Shown here piece after piece: positions 24,810 through 33,960 of a stretch of DNA of 49,321 nucleotides. The translations under genes were made by a program, and so were the position numbers. The DNA is taken from positions 1-49,321 of the forward strand of contig JACQEN010000085.1 of NCBI GenBank assembly GCA_016200585.1, read 5' to 3'. Position 1 is the first letter of the stretch. Every line of letters begins with the position of its first letter. Source of the stretch: Deltaproteobacteria bacterium (lineage in GTDB: Bacteria > Desulfobacterota > Binatia > HRBIN30). Below the pieces are notes generated by a model. That model had not been told where the DNA came from. It did not search any database and saw only the letters and a list, made by a program, of their open reading frames with translations.

Positions 24810-25430
24810 TCAATCCGCGAACTGGCCCTGCAAATAGCCGTCGCGGAAGCGCATGACGCGCGCCAGATACTCAATCGTCTCGGGGTAGGGCGGCACGCCG
24901 CCGCTGCGATCCACGGCTGCCTCGCCGGCATTGTACGCGGCGAGGGCCAAGCGCAAATTCCCGCTGTAACGATCAAGCAGATAACGTAGATGGCGCACCC
25001 CACCTTCGACATTCTGGGTCGGCTCGAACACCTTCCACACGCCGCGCATGCGTGCGGTCGCGGGCATGAGCTGCATCAAGCCGAGGGCGCCCTTGGGTGA
25101 GACCGCGTCGGGGACGAAATCCGATTCGGCGCGAATCACCGCCTTCACCAGCGCTTCGTCGACTTGGTGACGTTGGGCTGCAGCCCGGATGATCTGGTCG
25201 TAGGCCTTGTGGCGCTTGGGATCACTCCAAACGTGTCCCCAGCGCCGGAACTTGCCGTTGGTCCACACCGCATCCGCCATGTAGTAGTGGTACTGCGGCT
25301 CGCTTGGGGCGTTGGAGAAATGCAGCCCGCCACGCGTATCGCGGTACATGTAGATGTCCGCCGTGGCCGGTGCCGCTCCGAGAGCAGCTGCACAGCAGGC
25401 CGCGAGCACGCCGGCTTTGAAAAAATGCAT
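24810..25430 (-). CDS. Lytic transglycosylase with N-terminal DUF4124-like segment
   Basis: 206 residues from the ATG at 25430; a TTG at 25451 is an alternative. Signal peptide (FFKAGVLAACCAAALGA), then a short DUF4124-like segment (IYMYRDTRGGLHFSNAP), and an SLT domain at about 70-200: IRAESDFVPDAVSP with catalytic Glu and Ser, KGALGLMQLMPATA, and LAAYNAGEAAV. It should cleave peptidoglycan with anhydro-muramic acid formation in the periplasm. It converges on lpoB and is divergent from nadB. Confidence 0.88.
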   Translation of the reverse strand: MHFFKAGVLAACCAAALGAAPATADIYMYRDTRGGLHFSNAPSEPQYHYYMADAVWTNGKFRRWGHVWSDPKRHKAYDQIIRAAAQRHQVDEALVKAVIRAESDFVPDAVSPKGALGLMQLMPATARMRGVWKVFEPTQNVEGGVRHLRYLLDRYSGNLRLALAAYNAGEAAVDRSGGVPPYPETIEYLARVMRFRDGYLQGQFAD

Positions 25431-25525
25431 GACGGCCGAGAGTAAGATCAAGACACCGGTTCGTCAATCGGATTTTTCCGCTCCTGCGTGGCTTGTGCGG
25501 CGACGCGTGTGGTACAGGAAAGCGC

Positions 25526-27178
25526 GTGGAGTCAAGCGATTTCTTGGTCATCGGTAGCGGCCTTGCCGGCTTGAGCTTTGCGCTCAAAGCGGCGGCGGTC
25601 GGACGTGTGCTTGTGCTCACCAAAGACCGGCTGCCGGAGAGTGCGACTGAATACGCTCAGGGTGGCATCGCCTCGGTGTGGAGTGCCGACGATTCTTTCG
25701 AAGAGCACAGTCAAGATACGATGACGGCAGGTGCGTCGCTGTGCCATCAAGACATCGTCGATCTGGTGGTGCGCGAGGGCCCGGAGCACGTGCGCCAATT
25801 GATCGCCCTTGGCACGCGCTTCTCGACGCGCGGCGGCAAGCACGCCGACGAATATGATCTGGGTCAGGAAGGCGGCCACAGTCGCCGCCGCATCTTGCAC
25901 GCTTCGGATGCCACCGGCCGGGAAATCATGCGGGCTCTGATCGAAGCCGTGCGCCGCGAGCCCAACATCAAGGTCCTCGAAAAACACCTTGCGGTCGATC
26001 TGCTCATCGACAGCAAGTTCGACCCCGCGATCAAACGGCCGTCGTGCTGGGGCGCGTACGCGCTTGATGTCACCACCGGTGTGGTTGGACGCTATCAAGC
26101 CAAAGCGACGCTTCTGGCGACCGGCGGGGCAGGGAAGGTGTACTTGTACACGACCAATCCGGATGTGGCGTCGGGGGACGGCATCGCCATGGCTTGGCGC
26201 GCTGGAGTGCCGGTCGGCAACATGGAGTTCATTCAATTTCACCCGACCTGTCTCTACCACCCACGCGCCAAGTCGTTCCTCATCACCGAAGCGATGCGCG
26301 GTGAAGGCGCGATTCTGCGGCGCCCCGACGGCGAGGCGTTCATGAAACGCTACGACGCGCGCGCCGAGCTGGCGCCGCGTGACATCGTGGCCCGGGCCAT
26401 CGACAGCGAAATGAAGGTGCACGGCTTCGAGCACGTCTACCTCGACATCACGCAGCGCGATGCCGAGTTCGTGCGCCAGCGCTTTCCAGTCATCTATGAG
26501 CGCTGCCTCGAGTTCGGCATCGACATCACACGCGACCAGATTCCGGTCGTGCCGGCGGCTCACTATTGCTGCGGCGGCGTCATGACCGATGCGGATGGTG
26601 CCACGGCCATCCAACGACTGTATGCCGCCGGCGAGGTGACGATGACCGGCCTGCACGGTGCCAATCGTCTGGCGTCGAATTCTCTGCTCGAAGGATTGGT
26701 GTTCGGCCACCGGGCCGCGGCGAGCGCTCAGTTGCTCGTCCGCGGCGACCGGCAACGCACGCCGGATCTCCCGGATTGGAATCCCGGCAAGGCGGTGAAC
26801 AGCGACGAGATGGTCGTCGTGACGCAGAACTGGGACGAGATCCGCCGCATGATGTGGAACTACGTCGGCATCGTACGCTCGAATCGTCGCCTGGCACGGG
26901 CTCTCAAACGCATCACGCTGCTGCAGGAGGAGATCCGTGAGTACTATTGGGACTTCCTGGTCACCGGCGACCTCATCGAGCTGCGCAACATCGCGCTCGT
27001 CGCAGAGCTGATCATTCGCTCCGCCATCAGCCGCAAAGAGAGTCGCGGCCTGCACTTCAACATCGACTACCCGCAGCGTGACGATGCCAAGTGGCTGCAC
27101 GATACGGTTCTGCCGCCGGGAGGGGAGCGTAGCGCGGAGCCAGCTCATGGAGATCGGTCCGCGTCCTCTGGTGTCTAG
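25526..27178 (+). CDS. nadB: L-aspartate oxidase
   Basis: 550 residues from GTG 25526 (AGGAAA seven bases before); a TTG at 25493 is less likely. FAD site FLVIGSGLAGLSFALKAA at the very start, substrate-loop motifs EYAQGGIASVW and HSRRRILHASDATG, and the C-terminal YAAGEVTMTGLHGANRLASNSLLEGLVFG seal the assignment. It oxidises L-aspartate to iminoaspartate, the first step of NAD synthesis, in the cytosol. The C-terminal helical domain is complete, with a short extra tail. nadA/nadC are not in the window. Confidence 0.95.
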   Translation: MESSDFLVIGSGLAGLSFALKAAAVGRVLVLTKDRLPESATEYAQGGIASVWSADDSFEEHSQDTMTAGASLCHQDIVDLVVREGPEHVRQLIALGTRFSTRGGKHADEYDLGQEGGHSRRRILHASDATGREIMRALIEAVRREPNIKVLEKHLAVDLLIDSKFDPAIKRPSCWGAYALDVTTGVVGRYQAKATLLATGGAGKVYLYTTNPDVASGDGIAMAWRAGVPVGNMEFIQFHPTCLYHPRAKSFLITEAMRGEGAILRRPDGEAFMKRYDARAELAPRDIVARAIDSEMKVHGFEHVYLDITQRDAEFVRQRFPVIYERCLEFGIDITRDQIPVVPAAHYCCGGVMTDADGATAIQRLYAAGEVTMTGLHGANRLASNSLLEGLVFGHRAAASAQLLVRGDRQRTPDLPDWNPGKAVNSDEMVVVTQNWDEIRRMMWNYVGIVRSNRRLARALKRITLLQEEIREYYWDFLVTGDLIELRNIALVAELIIRSAISRKESRGLHFNIDYPQRDDAKWLHDTVLPPGGERSAEPAHGDRSASSGV

Positions 27179-27213
27179 CGGCTCGTGGCTCGTCGCGGGT
27201 TGGTCTGCGATGC
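27179..27213. repeat. GGCTCGT words at a convergent gene end
   Basis: The sequence GGCTCGTGGCTCGTCGCGGGTTGG directly follows the nadB stop. It resembles, in reverse complement, the GAGCCACGAG words in the hairpin at 1615-1674, also between convergent genes. No clear stem is formed here. Confidence 0.35.
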
Positions 27214-28332
27214 TCAACGCATGCCGGGGGTGTTTGCGGCGGAGTTGAAATTCGTCAGGCCGAGCTCCTGCGGCAGGCCGGCGCTCATGGCGAGCATCAT
27301 GTCATCGAGCGCAATACCGGTCGAATCGGCGATGCGATCGACGACGTTGAAGGCGCCAATCACGGCACAGACATCGACGAACTGCTGCGGTGACAACAGG
27401 CGCAGCAGCTGTGCGCGTTCGTGTTGCATGGCGGCTTGGTCGTTGGCCATGACGGCTTCGGTGAATGCAAGCAAGCGGGCGCCGTGTTCAACGCCTGCGT
27501 CGCCCGTGCACCCGTGTACGGCTTGGAGGTCGACTGCGCTTCCGCTGATCGAGCTGCTCGCACGGAGCAGCGAGGCATGCGCCGTCGTTCAGTAGAAGCA
27601 TTGGTTGAGGGCCGAGACGCGCGCCGCAACCAATTCCATCTGCATGCGATCGAGAGCGCGGCGCGCCGTCGGATCCGGGATCTGCGCCACTGGCAAATAG
27701 TGTGCATCGGAGGACTGCCAGAGAGCGCGCACCTCATCGGGGACCTGACTGAGAGCGCGGACGATGTTGGGAACGAAGGGCAGTCCGAAGTAGATGTCGG
27801 CGTCGGCGCCCGCTGCATCCTCGACGGCGATCATCGGTACCCAGGCCGGGCCTGGTTTTGCGGCGGGGGGCAAATCGTGCGACGGCTCGCCTGGCAGTGC
27901 CGGCGGCAGGGCAAAAGGAGCGAGCCCCAGCGCTCGGGCACAGAAGTCGACACCCGTCAGAAGAGTCACAACAGCGATCACTTCGACGTACTGCGGTACG
28001 CTGACCCCGGCGGCGATGACGCCGTCGAACCAGGCGCGTGACAGGCGTCCCGGGTCGGTGCGGACCCGATGGATGACTTCGACGATCGTCCCGTCCAAGC
28101 CACCCAGTGAGTCGTGCTGGCCGCTGACGGAATTCGGCGAAAGCGCCGCTTGACGATTCTTGCACAGAGAACAATCGAGAGCGTGGCGCGCTTCTGCGGC
28201 GATGGCGATGCGTTCGGCGCCGCTCCACCAGGTGCCGGGCGAGCGGATGTGGTCGAGAATCCGCCGATGCGCATCCTGTAGATCCGCTCGTACCGCAACG
28301 CCGGCAGCGGAGTAGTCGAGGTCGATCGGCAT
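27214..28332 (-). CDS. Candidate selenoprotein: tandem AhpD/CMD-like peroxidase with CxxU motif
   Basis: 372 codons if the in-frame UGA at 27591-27589 is read as Sec (residue 248). Residues 245-252 read C-F-Y-U-T-T-A-H: the catalytic CxxCxxxH motif of AhpD/carboxymuconolactone-decarboxylase proteins, with Sec at the second Cys. After the UGA the frame is open for 124 codons and looks like an AhpD-like C-terminal helical part (LLAFTEAVMANDQAAM, then IGAFNVVDRIADSTGI). The N-terminal half holds a second CMD-like unit with C54-S-L-C57. A SECIS-like hairpin follows. The start ATG at 28332 is seven bases after glyA, so the gene ends the fab-acpP-glyA run. Proposed thiol/selenol peroxidase; substrate unknown. 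The alternative is a nonsense pseudogene. Confidence 0.8.
27553..27571 (-). promoter_or_regulatory. Candidate bacterial SECIS hairpin
   Basis: On the minus strand GCTGCTC-CGTGC-GAGCAGC forms a perfect 7-bp stem with a five-base loop. The loop starts 24 bases after the UGA and has G at its second position. As remembered from bSECIS models, the loop should lie roughly 16-37 bases after the UGA with a G among its first two bases, so the fit is good. Confidence 0.65.
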
Positions 28333-28339
28333 GCGACGA

Positions 28340-29578
28340 TCAGAGTATTCCGAGCGGGAAACGCTTGCACAGCGCAACGACGTCGTTGGCGACGGACTTC
28401 AATTTTGTGTCGTCGCCGACGCTCTGTAGAGCGCGGTGAATGAGCTCGGCGATGACTTCCATTTCGGCTTCCTTCATGCCGCGTGTGGTCACCGCCGGTG
28501 TGCCGATGCGCACGCCGCTGGTCACGAATGGCGAGCGGGTTTCGAACGGTACGGTGTTCTTGTTCACCGTGATGTGTGCCTGGTCGAGGGTTTCCTGGCC
28601 GATCTTGCCGGTCAGCTCGGTGTTGCGCAGATCCAGCAGCATCAGATGATTGTCGGTGCCGCCCGAAACCAAACGGAAGCCGCGTTTCATCAAGCCTTCG
28701 CCCAGAGCCTTGGCATTGAGGACGATCTGCTGCTGGTACTGTTTGAACGCCGGCTGCAGCGCTTCTTTGAAAGCGACGGCCTTGGCGGCGATGACGTGCA
28801 TCAGGGGTCCGCCCTGGTTGCCGGGAAATACCGAGGACCCTACACTCTTGGCGTACTGCTCTTTGCACATGATCATGCCACCGCGCGGTCCGCGCAGCGT
28901 CTTGTGCGTCGTCGTGGTGACGAACTCGCAGTGTGGTATCGGCGAGGGATGAATGCCGGCGGCAACCAATCCTGCGAAGTGCGCGATATCTGCCATGACC
29001 ATGGCCCCGACTTCGTCGGCTGCCTGGCGGAAACGGGCGAAATCGATCTCGCGCGAGTACGCGCTGTAGCCGACGACAATCATCTTCGGACGGTGTTTGC
29101 GCGCCAGGTCGAGCATGGCGTCGTAGTCGAGCCGTTCGTCGGATTGGCGCACGCCGTAGGGAACGACCTTGAAGAATTTGCCCGAGAAATTGACCGGGCT
29201 GCCGTGCGTCAGGTGGCCGCCGTGCGACAGATCCATGCTGAGGATCGTGGCGCCGGGCTCCAACTGCGAGAAGTACACGGCCATGTTGGCCTGCGAGCCG
29301 GAGTGGGGCTGGACGTTGACGTGATCGGCGCCGAAGATTTGCCGAGCCCGATCGATCGCCAGTTGTTCGGCGACGTCGACGAATTCGCACCCGCCGTAGT
29401 AACGCTTGCCCGGGTATCCTTCGGCGTACTTGTTGGTGAGGATCGAGCCTTGCGCTTCGAGCACGGCTCGACTGACGACGTTTTCCGAGGCGATCAGCTC
29501 GAGGTTGTGCTCTTGACGCTGCGCCTCCTGGCGCAGCACCGCAAAGATTTCCGGGTCGACGCGCTCGAGCTCGCTCAT
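28340..29578 (-). CDS. glyA: Serine hydroxymethyltransferase
   Basis: 412 residues, typical length. Recognisable parts are [52 protein letters not shown], and the PLP lysine in [16 protein letters not shown]. It converts serine and tetrahydrofolate to glycine and methylene-THF in the cytosol. The ATG at 29578 is four bases after the acpP stop; the longer frame upstream overlaps acpP and is excluded. Last standard gene in the run before the selenoprotein candidate. Confidence 0.96.
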   Translation of the reverse strand: MSELERVDPEIFAVLRQEAQRQEHNLELIASENVVSRAVLEAQGSILTNKYAEGYPGKRYYGGCEFVDVAEQLAIDRARQIFGADHVNVQPHSGSQANMAVYFSQLEPGATILSMDLSHGGHLTHGSPVNFSGKFFKVVPYGVRQSDERLDYDAMLDLARKHRPKMIVVGYSAYSREIDFARFRQAADEVGAMVMADIAHFAGLVAAGIHPSPIPHCEFVTTTTHKTLRGPRGGMIMCKEQYAKSVGSSVFPGNQGGPLMHVIAAKAVAFKEALQPAFKQYQQQIVLNAKALGEGLMKRGFRLVSGGTDNHLMLLDLRNTELTGKIGQETLDQAHITVNKNTVPFETRSPFVTSGVRIGTPAVTTRGMKEAEMEVIAELIHRALQSVGDDTKLKSVANDVVALCKRFPLGIL

Positions 29579-29582
29579 CGGA

Positions 29583-29822
29583 CTACTTCTTGTGGCTTTC
29601 GATATAATTGACCACGTCTTGAACGGTGCGGATCTTTTCCGCCTCCTCGTCGGTGATCTCCATGTCGTATTCTTCCTCGAGCGCCATGACCAGCTCGACG
29701 ATGTCGAGCGAATCGGCACCGAGATCCTCGAGGAACGACGCCGACGGCGTCACCTCCTCCTCGCTGACTCCGAGTTGCTCACAAATGATCTCGCGTACCT
29801 TGGCTTCTACCGGTGATGCCAT
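29583..29822 (-). CDS. acpP: Acyl carrier protein
   Basis: 79 residues, acidic, with the phosphopantetheine Ser in [20 protein letters not shown] strong GGGAGG site precedes the ATG. It carries acyl chains for fatty acid and lipid A synthesis (LpxA is at 35079). It follows fabG with an 82-base gap, where an internal promoter could lie, though none is clear. Confidence 0.97.
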   Translation of the reverse strand: MASPVEAKVREIICEQLGVSEEEVTPSASFLEDLGADSLDIVELVMALEEEYDMEITDEEAEKIRTVQDVVNYIESHKK

Positions 29823-29904
29823 CGGTGTCCTCCCTGTTCTTCCTCGCGCCGCCGCCCTGCGCCGGCTATTTGTTTTGCAGATAGAGAATTGCCTGGTTGC
29901 CTGG

Positions 29905-30654
29905 TTACATGGATAAGCCGCCGTTCACGCCGAGAACCTGACCGGTGATATAACCTGCTTCCGGCCGTACCAGAAAGGCCACCGCATCCGCCACCTCCTC
30001 CACCGTACCCAGACGACCGACGGGAATGAGCTTCAGATACTCTGAGCGCCGGGTCTCAGGCAAGGCGGCGACCATTTCTGTTTCGACGAAGCCCGGTGCC
30101 ACGGCGTTCACCGTGATGCTGCGGCTGGCGAGCTCGCGCGCCATCGACCGCGTAAAGCCTTCGATCCCCGCTTTGGTAGCGGCATACGCACCCTGGCCGG
30201 CGTTGCCGAGGCTGGCGGCCACCGAGCTCAGGTTGACGATCCGGCCGTAGCGCGCCCGCACCATGGTACGCAGCACCGCCTTGGTGCAGTGGAATGTGCC
30301 GCTGAGATTCACTGCCACGACGCGATCCCAATCGCTTTCCTTGAGACGCATCACCAGAGTGTCGGCGGTCATCCCGGCGTTGTTGACCAGGATGTCGCAA
30401 CGTCCCAAACGCTCCGCGGCGGATGCAATGGAGGCCTGAACAGCGGCATTATCGGCGACATCGAACTGCACCGCTTCCGCCTGACCTCCGGCCGCGCCGA
30501 TCGTGTGCACTACCTCCGTAGCCGCGGCAGCTTGGTGGACGTAGTTGACGACGACGTGCGCGCCGTCGCGTGCCAGACGCAAAGCGATGGCGCGCCCGAT
30601 GCCGCGCGAAGCGCCGGTGACGATCGCTACCTGCCCCTGTAGCGGCAGGCTCAT
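29905..30654 (-). CDS. fabG: 3-oxoacyl-[ACP] reductase
   Basis: 249 residues. NADPH site [21 protein letters not shown], catalytic Ser (VNLSSVAA), YAATK, and a C-terminal [16 protein letters not shown], all diagnostic of FabG. It reduces beta-ketoacyl-ACP in fatty-acid elongation. Its ATG overlaps the fabD stop (ATGA), indicating translational coupling. Confidence 0.95.
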   Translation of the reverse strand: MSLPLQGQVAIVTGASRGIGRAIALRLARDGAHVVVNYVHQAAAATEVVHTIGAAGGQAEAVQFDVADNAAVQASIASAAERLGRCDILVNNAGMTADTLVMRLKESDWDRVVAVNLSGTFHCTKAVLRTMVRARYGRIVNLSSVAASLGNAGQGAYAATKAGIEGFTRSMARELASRSITVNAVAPGFVETEMVAALPETRRSEYLKLIPVGRLGTVEEVADAVAFLVRPEAGYITGQVLGVNGGLSM

Positions 30655-31586
30655 CCCTCACCTCGAAGAGCGCCGACGCTGGCAAAATCGAAGCCCGAGG
30701 CGCAGCGGATCGCAGGAGCGCTACGCTTCATCAATCCCGAGAGAACCTGCCCCGGACCGACTTCGATGGCAGCGGTGCAACCGAGCTGCGCCAGCGCCGC
30801 GACAGTTTCCTCCCAGCGCACCGGGCTGACGACCTGCCGTACCAGCAGCTCCTTGATACCGGCGGCACCGCGGTAGGCTTGCGCTTCGACGTTGCTGATG
30901 ACCGGAAAGGCCGGAGCGCAGATCGTAACCGGCTCGAGGACGGCTCGCAGACGTTCAGCGGCAGGCGCCATCAAGGCGCAATGAAAAGGCGCGCTCACGG
31001 CCAGAGGTATGGCGCGTTTGGCGCCGCGTGCCTTGGCCAGGGCTACGGCGCGCTCTACGGCTTGTTTGTGTCCGGCAATGACGATCTGTCCAGCGCCGTT
31101 GAGATTGGCCGGGCTGACGATGTCGCCTTCGGCTGCGTCGCGACACACCGCTTCGACGGCGGATGCATCCAGACCCAGGATGGCTGCCATCGCGCCAATG
31201 CCCGTCGGTACTGCTTCCTGCATCGCGCGTCCACGCTCGCGGACGACGCGAACGGCATCGCCGAAGGAGATGGCGCCGGCGGCTACGAGCGCGCTGAACT
31301 CACCCAGGCTGTGGCCGGCGGCGCAAGCCGGTTGAACGCCGGTTTCGGCGCTCAGGGCCCGCGCCAGAGCGGTGCTGACCGTGAGTAGCGCGGGTTGGGT
31401 GTTCGCCGTGAGCGTCAGATCTTCGAGCGGACCGTCGAAGCACAGACGCGACAGCGCGAAGCCCAACACCTCGTCCGCTTCGGCAAAGGTCGCGCGCGCA
31501 ACCGCCGAAGCTGCGTAGAGGTCGCGACCCATGCCAACGGCTTGCGAGCCTTGACCGGGAAAGAGGAAGGCCAGCGTCGCCGCCAT
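30651..31586 (-). CDS. fabD: Malonyl-CoA:ACP transacylase
   Basis: 311 residues from the ATG at 31586. LAFLFPGQGSQAVGMG at the start, active-site Ser in CAAGHSLGEFSALVAAG, and the catalytic His in VSAPFHCALM. It loads malonate on ACP. The frame upstream of 31586 overlaps rpmF and is not coding. fabH and plsX, often between rpmF and fabD, are absent here. Confidence 0.96.
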   Translation of the reverse strand: MAATLAFLFPGQGSQAVGMGRDLYAASAVARATFAEADEVLGFALSRLCFDGPLEDLTLTANTQPALLTVSTALARALSAETGVQPACAAGHSLGEFSALVAAGAISFGDAVRVVRERGRAMQEAVPTGIGAMAAILGLDASAVEAVCRDAAEGDIVSPANLNGAGQIVIAGHKQAVERAVALAKARGAKRAIPLAVSAPFHCALMAPAAERLRAVLEPVTICAPAFPVISNVEAQAYRGAAGIKELLVRQVVSPVRWEETVAALAQLGCTAAIEVGPGQVLSGLMKRSAPAIRCASGFDFASVGALRGEG

Positions 31587-31618
31587 TTCGAGTGTTGCTC
31601 GCCGAGAGAGCGGTGCCG

Positions 31619-31801
31619 TCAGTCGTTGTGCAGCTCGATCACTTTGCGGCCACGATACATGCCGCAGTGCGGGCAAGCATGATGCAGCGTGGTCGACTCG
31701 CCGCACTCCGGACAACTGATGACATGCGGCGCGGTCAGCGCGTCGTGGGCGCGTCGCTTATTGCGCTTCGAGTGAGAGGTTTTTCGCTTCGGAACAGCCA
31801 T
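31619..31801 (-). CDS. rpmF: 50S ribosomal protein L32
   Basis: 60 residues. MAVPKRKTSHSKRNKRRAHD is the standard start, and CPECGESTTLHHACPHCGMYRG gives the four-Cys zinc ribbon, so this is the zinc-binding (C+) form rather than the Cys-free paralogue. It follows the DUF177 gene by 36 bases, the common bacterial pair. Confidence 0.97.
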   Translation of the reverse strand: MAVPKRKTSHSKRNKRRAHDALTAPHVISCPECGESTTLHHACPHCGMYRGRKVIELHND

Positions 31802-31837
31802 GATCGACTCCTTCGATAGGTTTTGAGCGCACCGGCC

Positions 31838-32368
31838 TCAATGGCCGATCTTCAGCTCGCGCAGCACTGCCAGGCGCGGATTTCCGGTGGATACCGTGCA
31901 ATTACAGGTTGCCTGATTGAGATTGGCGCCGCAGGACGGACACAGGCCCTTGCAGTTTTCTCCGCAAAGCGGGCGCGTCGGCAACGCCAGGATGATTTGT
32001 TCGTCGACCAAGGGCGTGAGGTCGACCTGGTCACCGCTGTAGTAGCTGAGGTCGAGCTCATCGGCCGTCAGCTCCACATGCTCGCGCAGATCGGGTTTCG
32101 GTATGAGCACGACGTCGAAGTTCGTTGCGAGGGAAAACGTATAGTCTTCAAGACAGCGGGCGCAGTGGCCAACGACCGTGCCCTCGATTTTGCCGTGGAA
32201 GAAGAGCTCCAGACCGGCGCGATAGTAGTCGACCCGAACCGTAGCCTTGGCGGGAAACTCGAAATCGCAAACTCCGCCGTGAACCAAACGAGCGTTGAGG
32301 GGCTCGGTTGGCTCCTCATAGGTCAGCTGCTTGGCGCTTTCTTCGATTTGGTGGACGTTGAGCTTCAC
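31838..32368 (-). CDS. yceD: YceD/DUF177 family protein
   Basis: 176 residues from GTG 32368 (GGAG seven bases upstream). CARCLEDYTFSLATNFDVV, then LDLSYYSGDQVDLTPLVDEQIILALPTRPLCGENCKGLCPSCGANLN are the family signature, with six or more Cys that likely bind zinc. YceD is linked to 23S rRNA maturation/accumulation and nearly always stands before rpmF, as here. First gene of the minus-strand run through fabD-fabG-acpP-glyA. Confidence 0.93.
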   Translation of the reverse strand: MKLNVHQIEESAKQLTYEEPTEPLNARLVHGGVCDFEFPAKATVRVDYYRAGLELFFHGKIEGTVVGHCARCLEDYTFSLATNFDVVLIPKPDLREHVELTADELDLSYYSGDQVDLTPLVDEQIILALPTRPLCGENCKGLCPSCGANLNQATCNCTVSTGNPRLAVLRELKIGH

Positions 32369-32510
32369 GATGTGCTCCGCTCGCCTGCGGTAGGACGTTG
32401 CTTCCTAGCCGAGCGTTGCCGGGGGGTCAAGCGACGGCGCCGTTCCCTTTGCACCGGTAACAGCGCGCCAGGCTTCACTTTTCAACCACCTTCCGATAGA
32501 GCCCCAACGA

Positions 32511-33254
32511 ATGATGGACATGGTGGTGGAGGCCGATCGGCTGGCGCGCCGGTTTGCGAGCGTTACGGCGCTTGCGGGCCTGAACTTGCAGATCGGGGCC
32601 GGCGAGGCGGTAGCGGTGCTGGGTCCGAATGGTGCCGGCAAGAGTACGCTGCTGCGACTTCTGGGGACGTTGCTGCGCCCGACCAGCGGTACGCTGCGTT
32701 TGTTCGGGCACTCCGTCAGCGACGCCACCGCGGCGGTACGCCGGCGCATCGGCGTCCTATCGCATCAGAGCTTCCTCTATCCCGATCTCTCGCCAACCGA
32801 GAACCTCGACTTCTACGCGCGCATGTTTGGCGTCCACGATGCCGGTGCGCGTGTACGCCAGCTGCTCGACCTCGTCGGCTTGGTGGGCTGGGCGCATCGA
32901 CCGGTGCGCACTCTGTCACGTGGTCTAGAGCAACGCTGTGCTCTGGCGCGCGCCATTCTACACCAACCTGATCTCATCCTGCTCGACGAGCCGTTCACCG
33001 GGCTGGACGTCGATGCCGCCAACACCCTGAGCAGCATCCTGGTGAACGAGCACAAACGCGGAACGACGTTGTTGATGGTGACCCATGACCTGGCGCGCGG
33101 CTTGGAGATCTGCCGCCGTGCGGTTGTCCTCGTCGCTGGTGAGCTGCGTGACGACGTCGAGGTGACCGGGGGCGCGCGAGTTTCCTTCGAGACGCGGTAC
33201 CGCGAGATCGTTCACTCCCAGCCCAATGGTGAGTCCGAAGGGCAGGGAAGCTGA
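32511..33254 (+). CDS. ccmA: Haem exporter ATP-binding protein CcmA
   Basis: 247 residues. Walker A GPNGAGKST, signature LSRGLEQR (a degenerate LSGGQ), Walker B LILLDEPF, and H-loop VTHD. Position directly before ccmB/ccmC identifies it as CcmA, which with CcmB, C and D releases holo-CcmE for cytochrome c maturation. It is a little longer than the ~205-residue enterobacterial form. Its stop shares one base with the ccmB start. Confidence 0.92.
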   Translation: MMDMVVEADRLARRFASVTALAGLNLQIGAGEAVAVLGPNGAGKSTLLRLLGTLLRPTSGTLRLFGHSVSDATAAVRRRIGVLSHQSFLYPDLSPTENLDFYARMFGVHDAGARVRQLLDLVGLVGWAHRPVRTLSRGLEQRCALARAILHQPDLILLDEPFTGLDVDAANTLSSILVNEHKRGTTLLMVTHDLARGLEICRRAVVLVAGELRDDVEVTGGARVSFETRYREIVHSQPNGESEGQGS

Positions 33255-33913
33255 TGTTTGCAATCATTCGCAAGGATTTGCTGCTCGAGCTGCGAACGAA
33301 AGAGACGCTGACGTCGCTGCTCTTGCTCGGCTTGCTTACCCTGTTGGTTCTCAGCTTTGCCTTCGAACCGGGTAGCGACGTTCGTGTCGAGGCGGCGCCG
33401 GGAGCTTTGTGGGTAGCGGTCGTGTTTGCCGGTGTGCTCGGCCTCAGTCGGTCGTTCTTAGCGGAGCGTGAGAACGAGTGTTTGCAAGGACTCTTGCTCT
33501 GTCCGGTCGACCGCGGCTCGATCTATCTCGGAAAGACAGCTGCGAACTTTCTGTTCATGACCGCGGCACAAGTCGTGGTGCTGCCGATCTTCGTCTTCTT
33601 CTTCAACCTGACTGTGACGACAGCGTTCGGCGGCATCATTCTGACAATGCTTCTCGGAATGTTCGGATTCTCTGCCGTCGGGACGCTGTTCGCGGCAATT
33701 GCGGTACGCACTCGCGCTCGTGAGGTCATGTTACCTCTGTTGATGATTCCGCTTGTCGTTCCGCTGTTCATCGGCGGGGTGACGGTGACGCACAAGCTGC
33801 TGATCGGCAAGGGGCTCGACGAAGTGTCGCAGTGGTTGAATCTGATGCTCGGCTTTGATGTGATTTTTCTGGTTGTCGGTTGGCTGGTGTTTGAATATGC
33901 AGTCGAAGACTGA
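33254..33913 (+). CDS. ccmB: Haem exporter membrane protein CcmB
   Basis: 219 residues, six hydrophobic segments. The N-terminal IIRKDLLLELRTKETL and FLAERENECLQGLLLCPVDRGSIYLGK are characteristic of CcmB, the membrane partner of CcmA. Directly overlaps ccmA by one base; ccmC follows after 47 bases. Confidence 0.93.
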   Translation: MFAIIRKDLLLELRTKETLTSLLLLGLLTLLVLSFAFEPGSDVRVEAAPGALWVAVVFAGVLGLSRSFLAERENECLQGLLLCPVDRGSIYLGKTAANFLFMTAAQVVVLPIFVFFFNLTVTTAFGGIILTMLLGMFGFSAVGTLFAAIAVRTRAREVMLPLLMIPLVVPLFIGGVTVTHKLLIGKGLDEVSQWLNLMLGFDVIFLVVGWLVFEYAVED

Positions 33914-33960
33914 GCTCGGCCTGATGGCGCAGATTGCTGTGCAAGGCGAAAGGACGCGAC

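Noticed and set aside
25532-27217. 561-codon minus-strand open frame opposite nadB
   Set aside because: It is a mirror frame of a certain nadB gene in GC-rich DNA; its translation has no recognisable domain.
27589-27591. UGA as a true stop giving two separate genes
   Set aside because: The downstream part has no ribosome site or good start, continues the same frame and family, and the UGA falls on a catalytic Cys position. A pseudogene remains possible and is stated as the alternative.
28436-29611. 391-codon plus-strand frame opposite glyA
   Set aside because: Antisense shadow of glyA.
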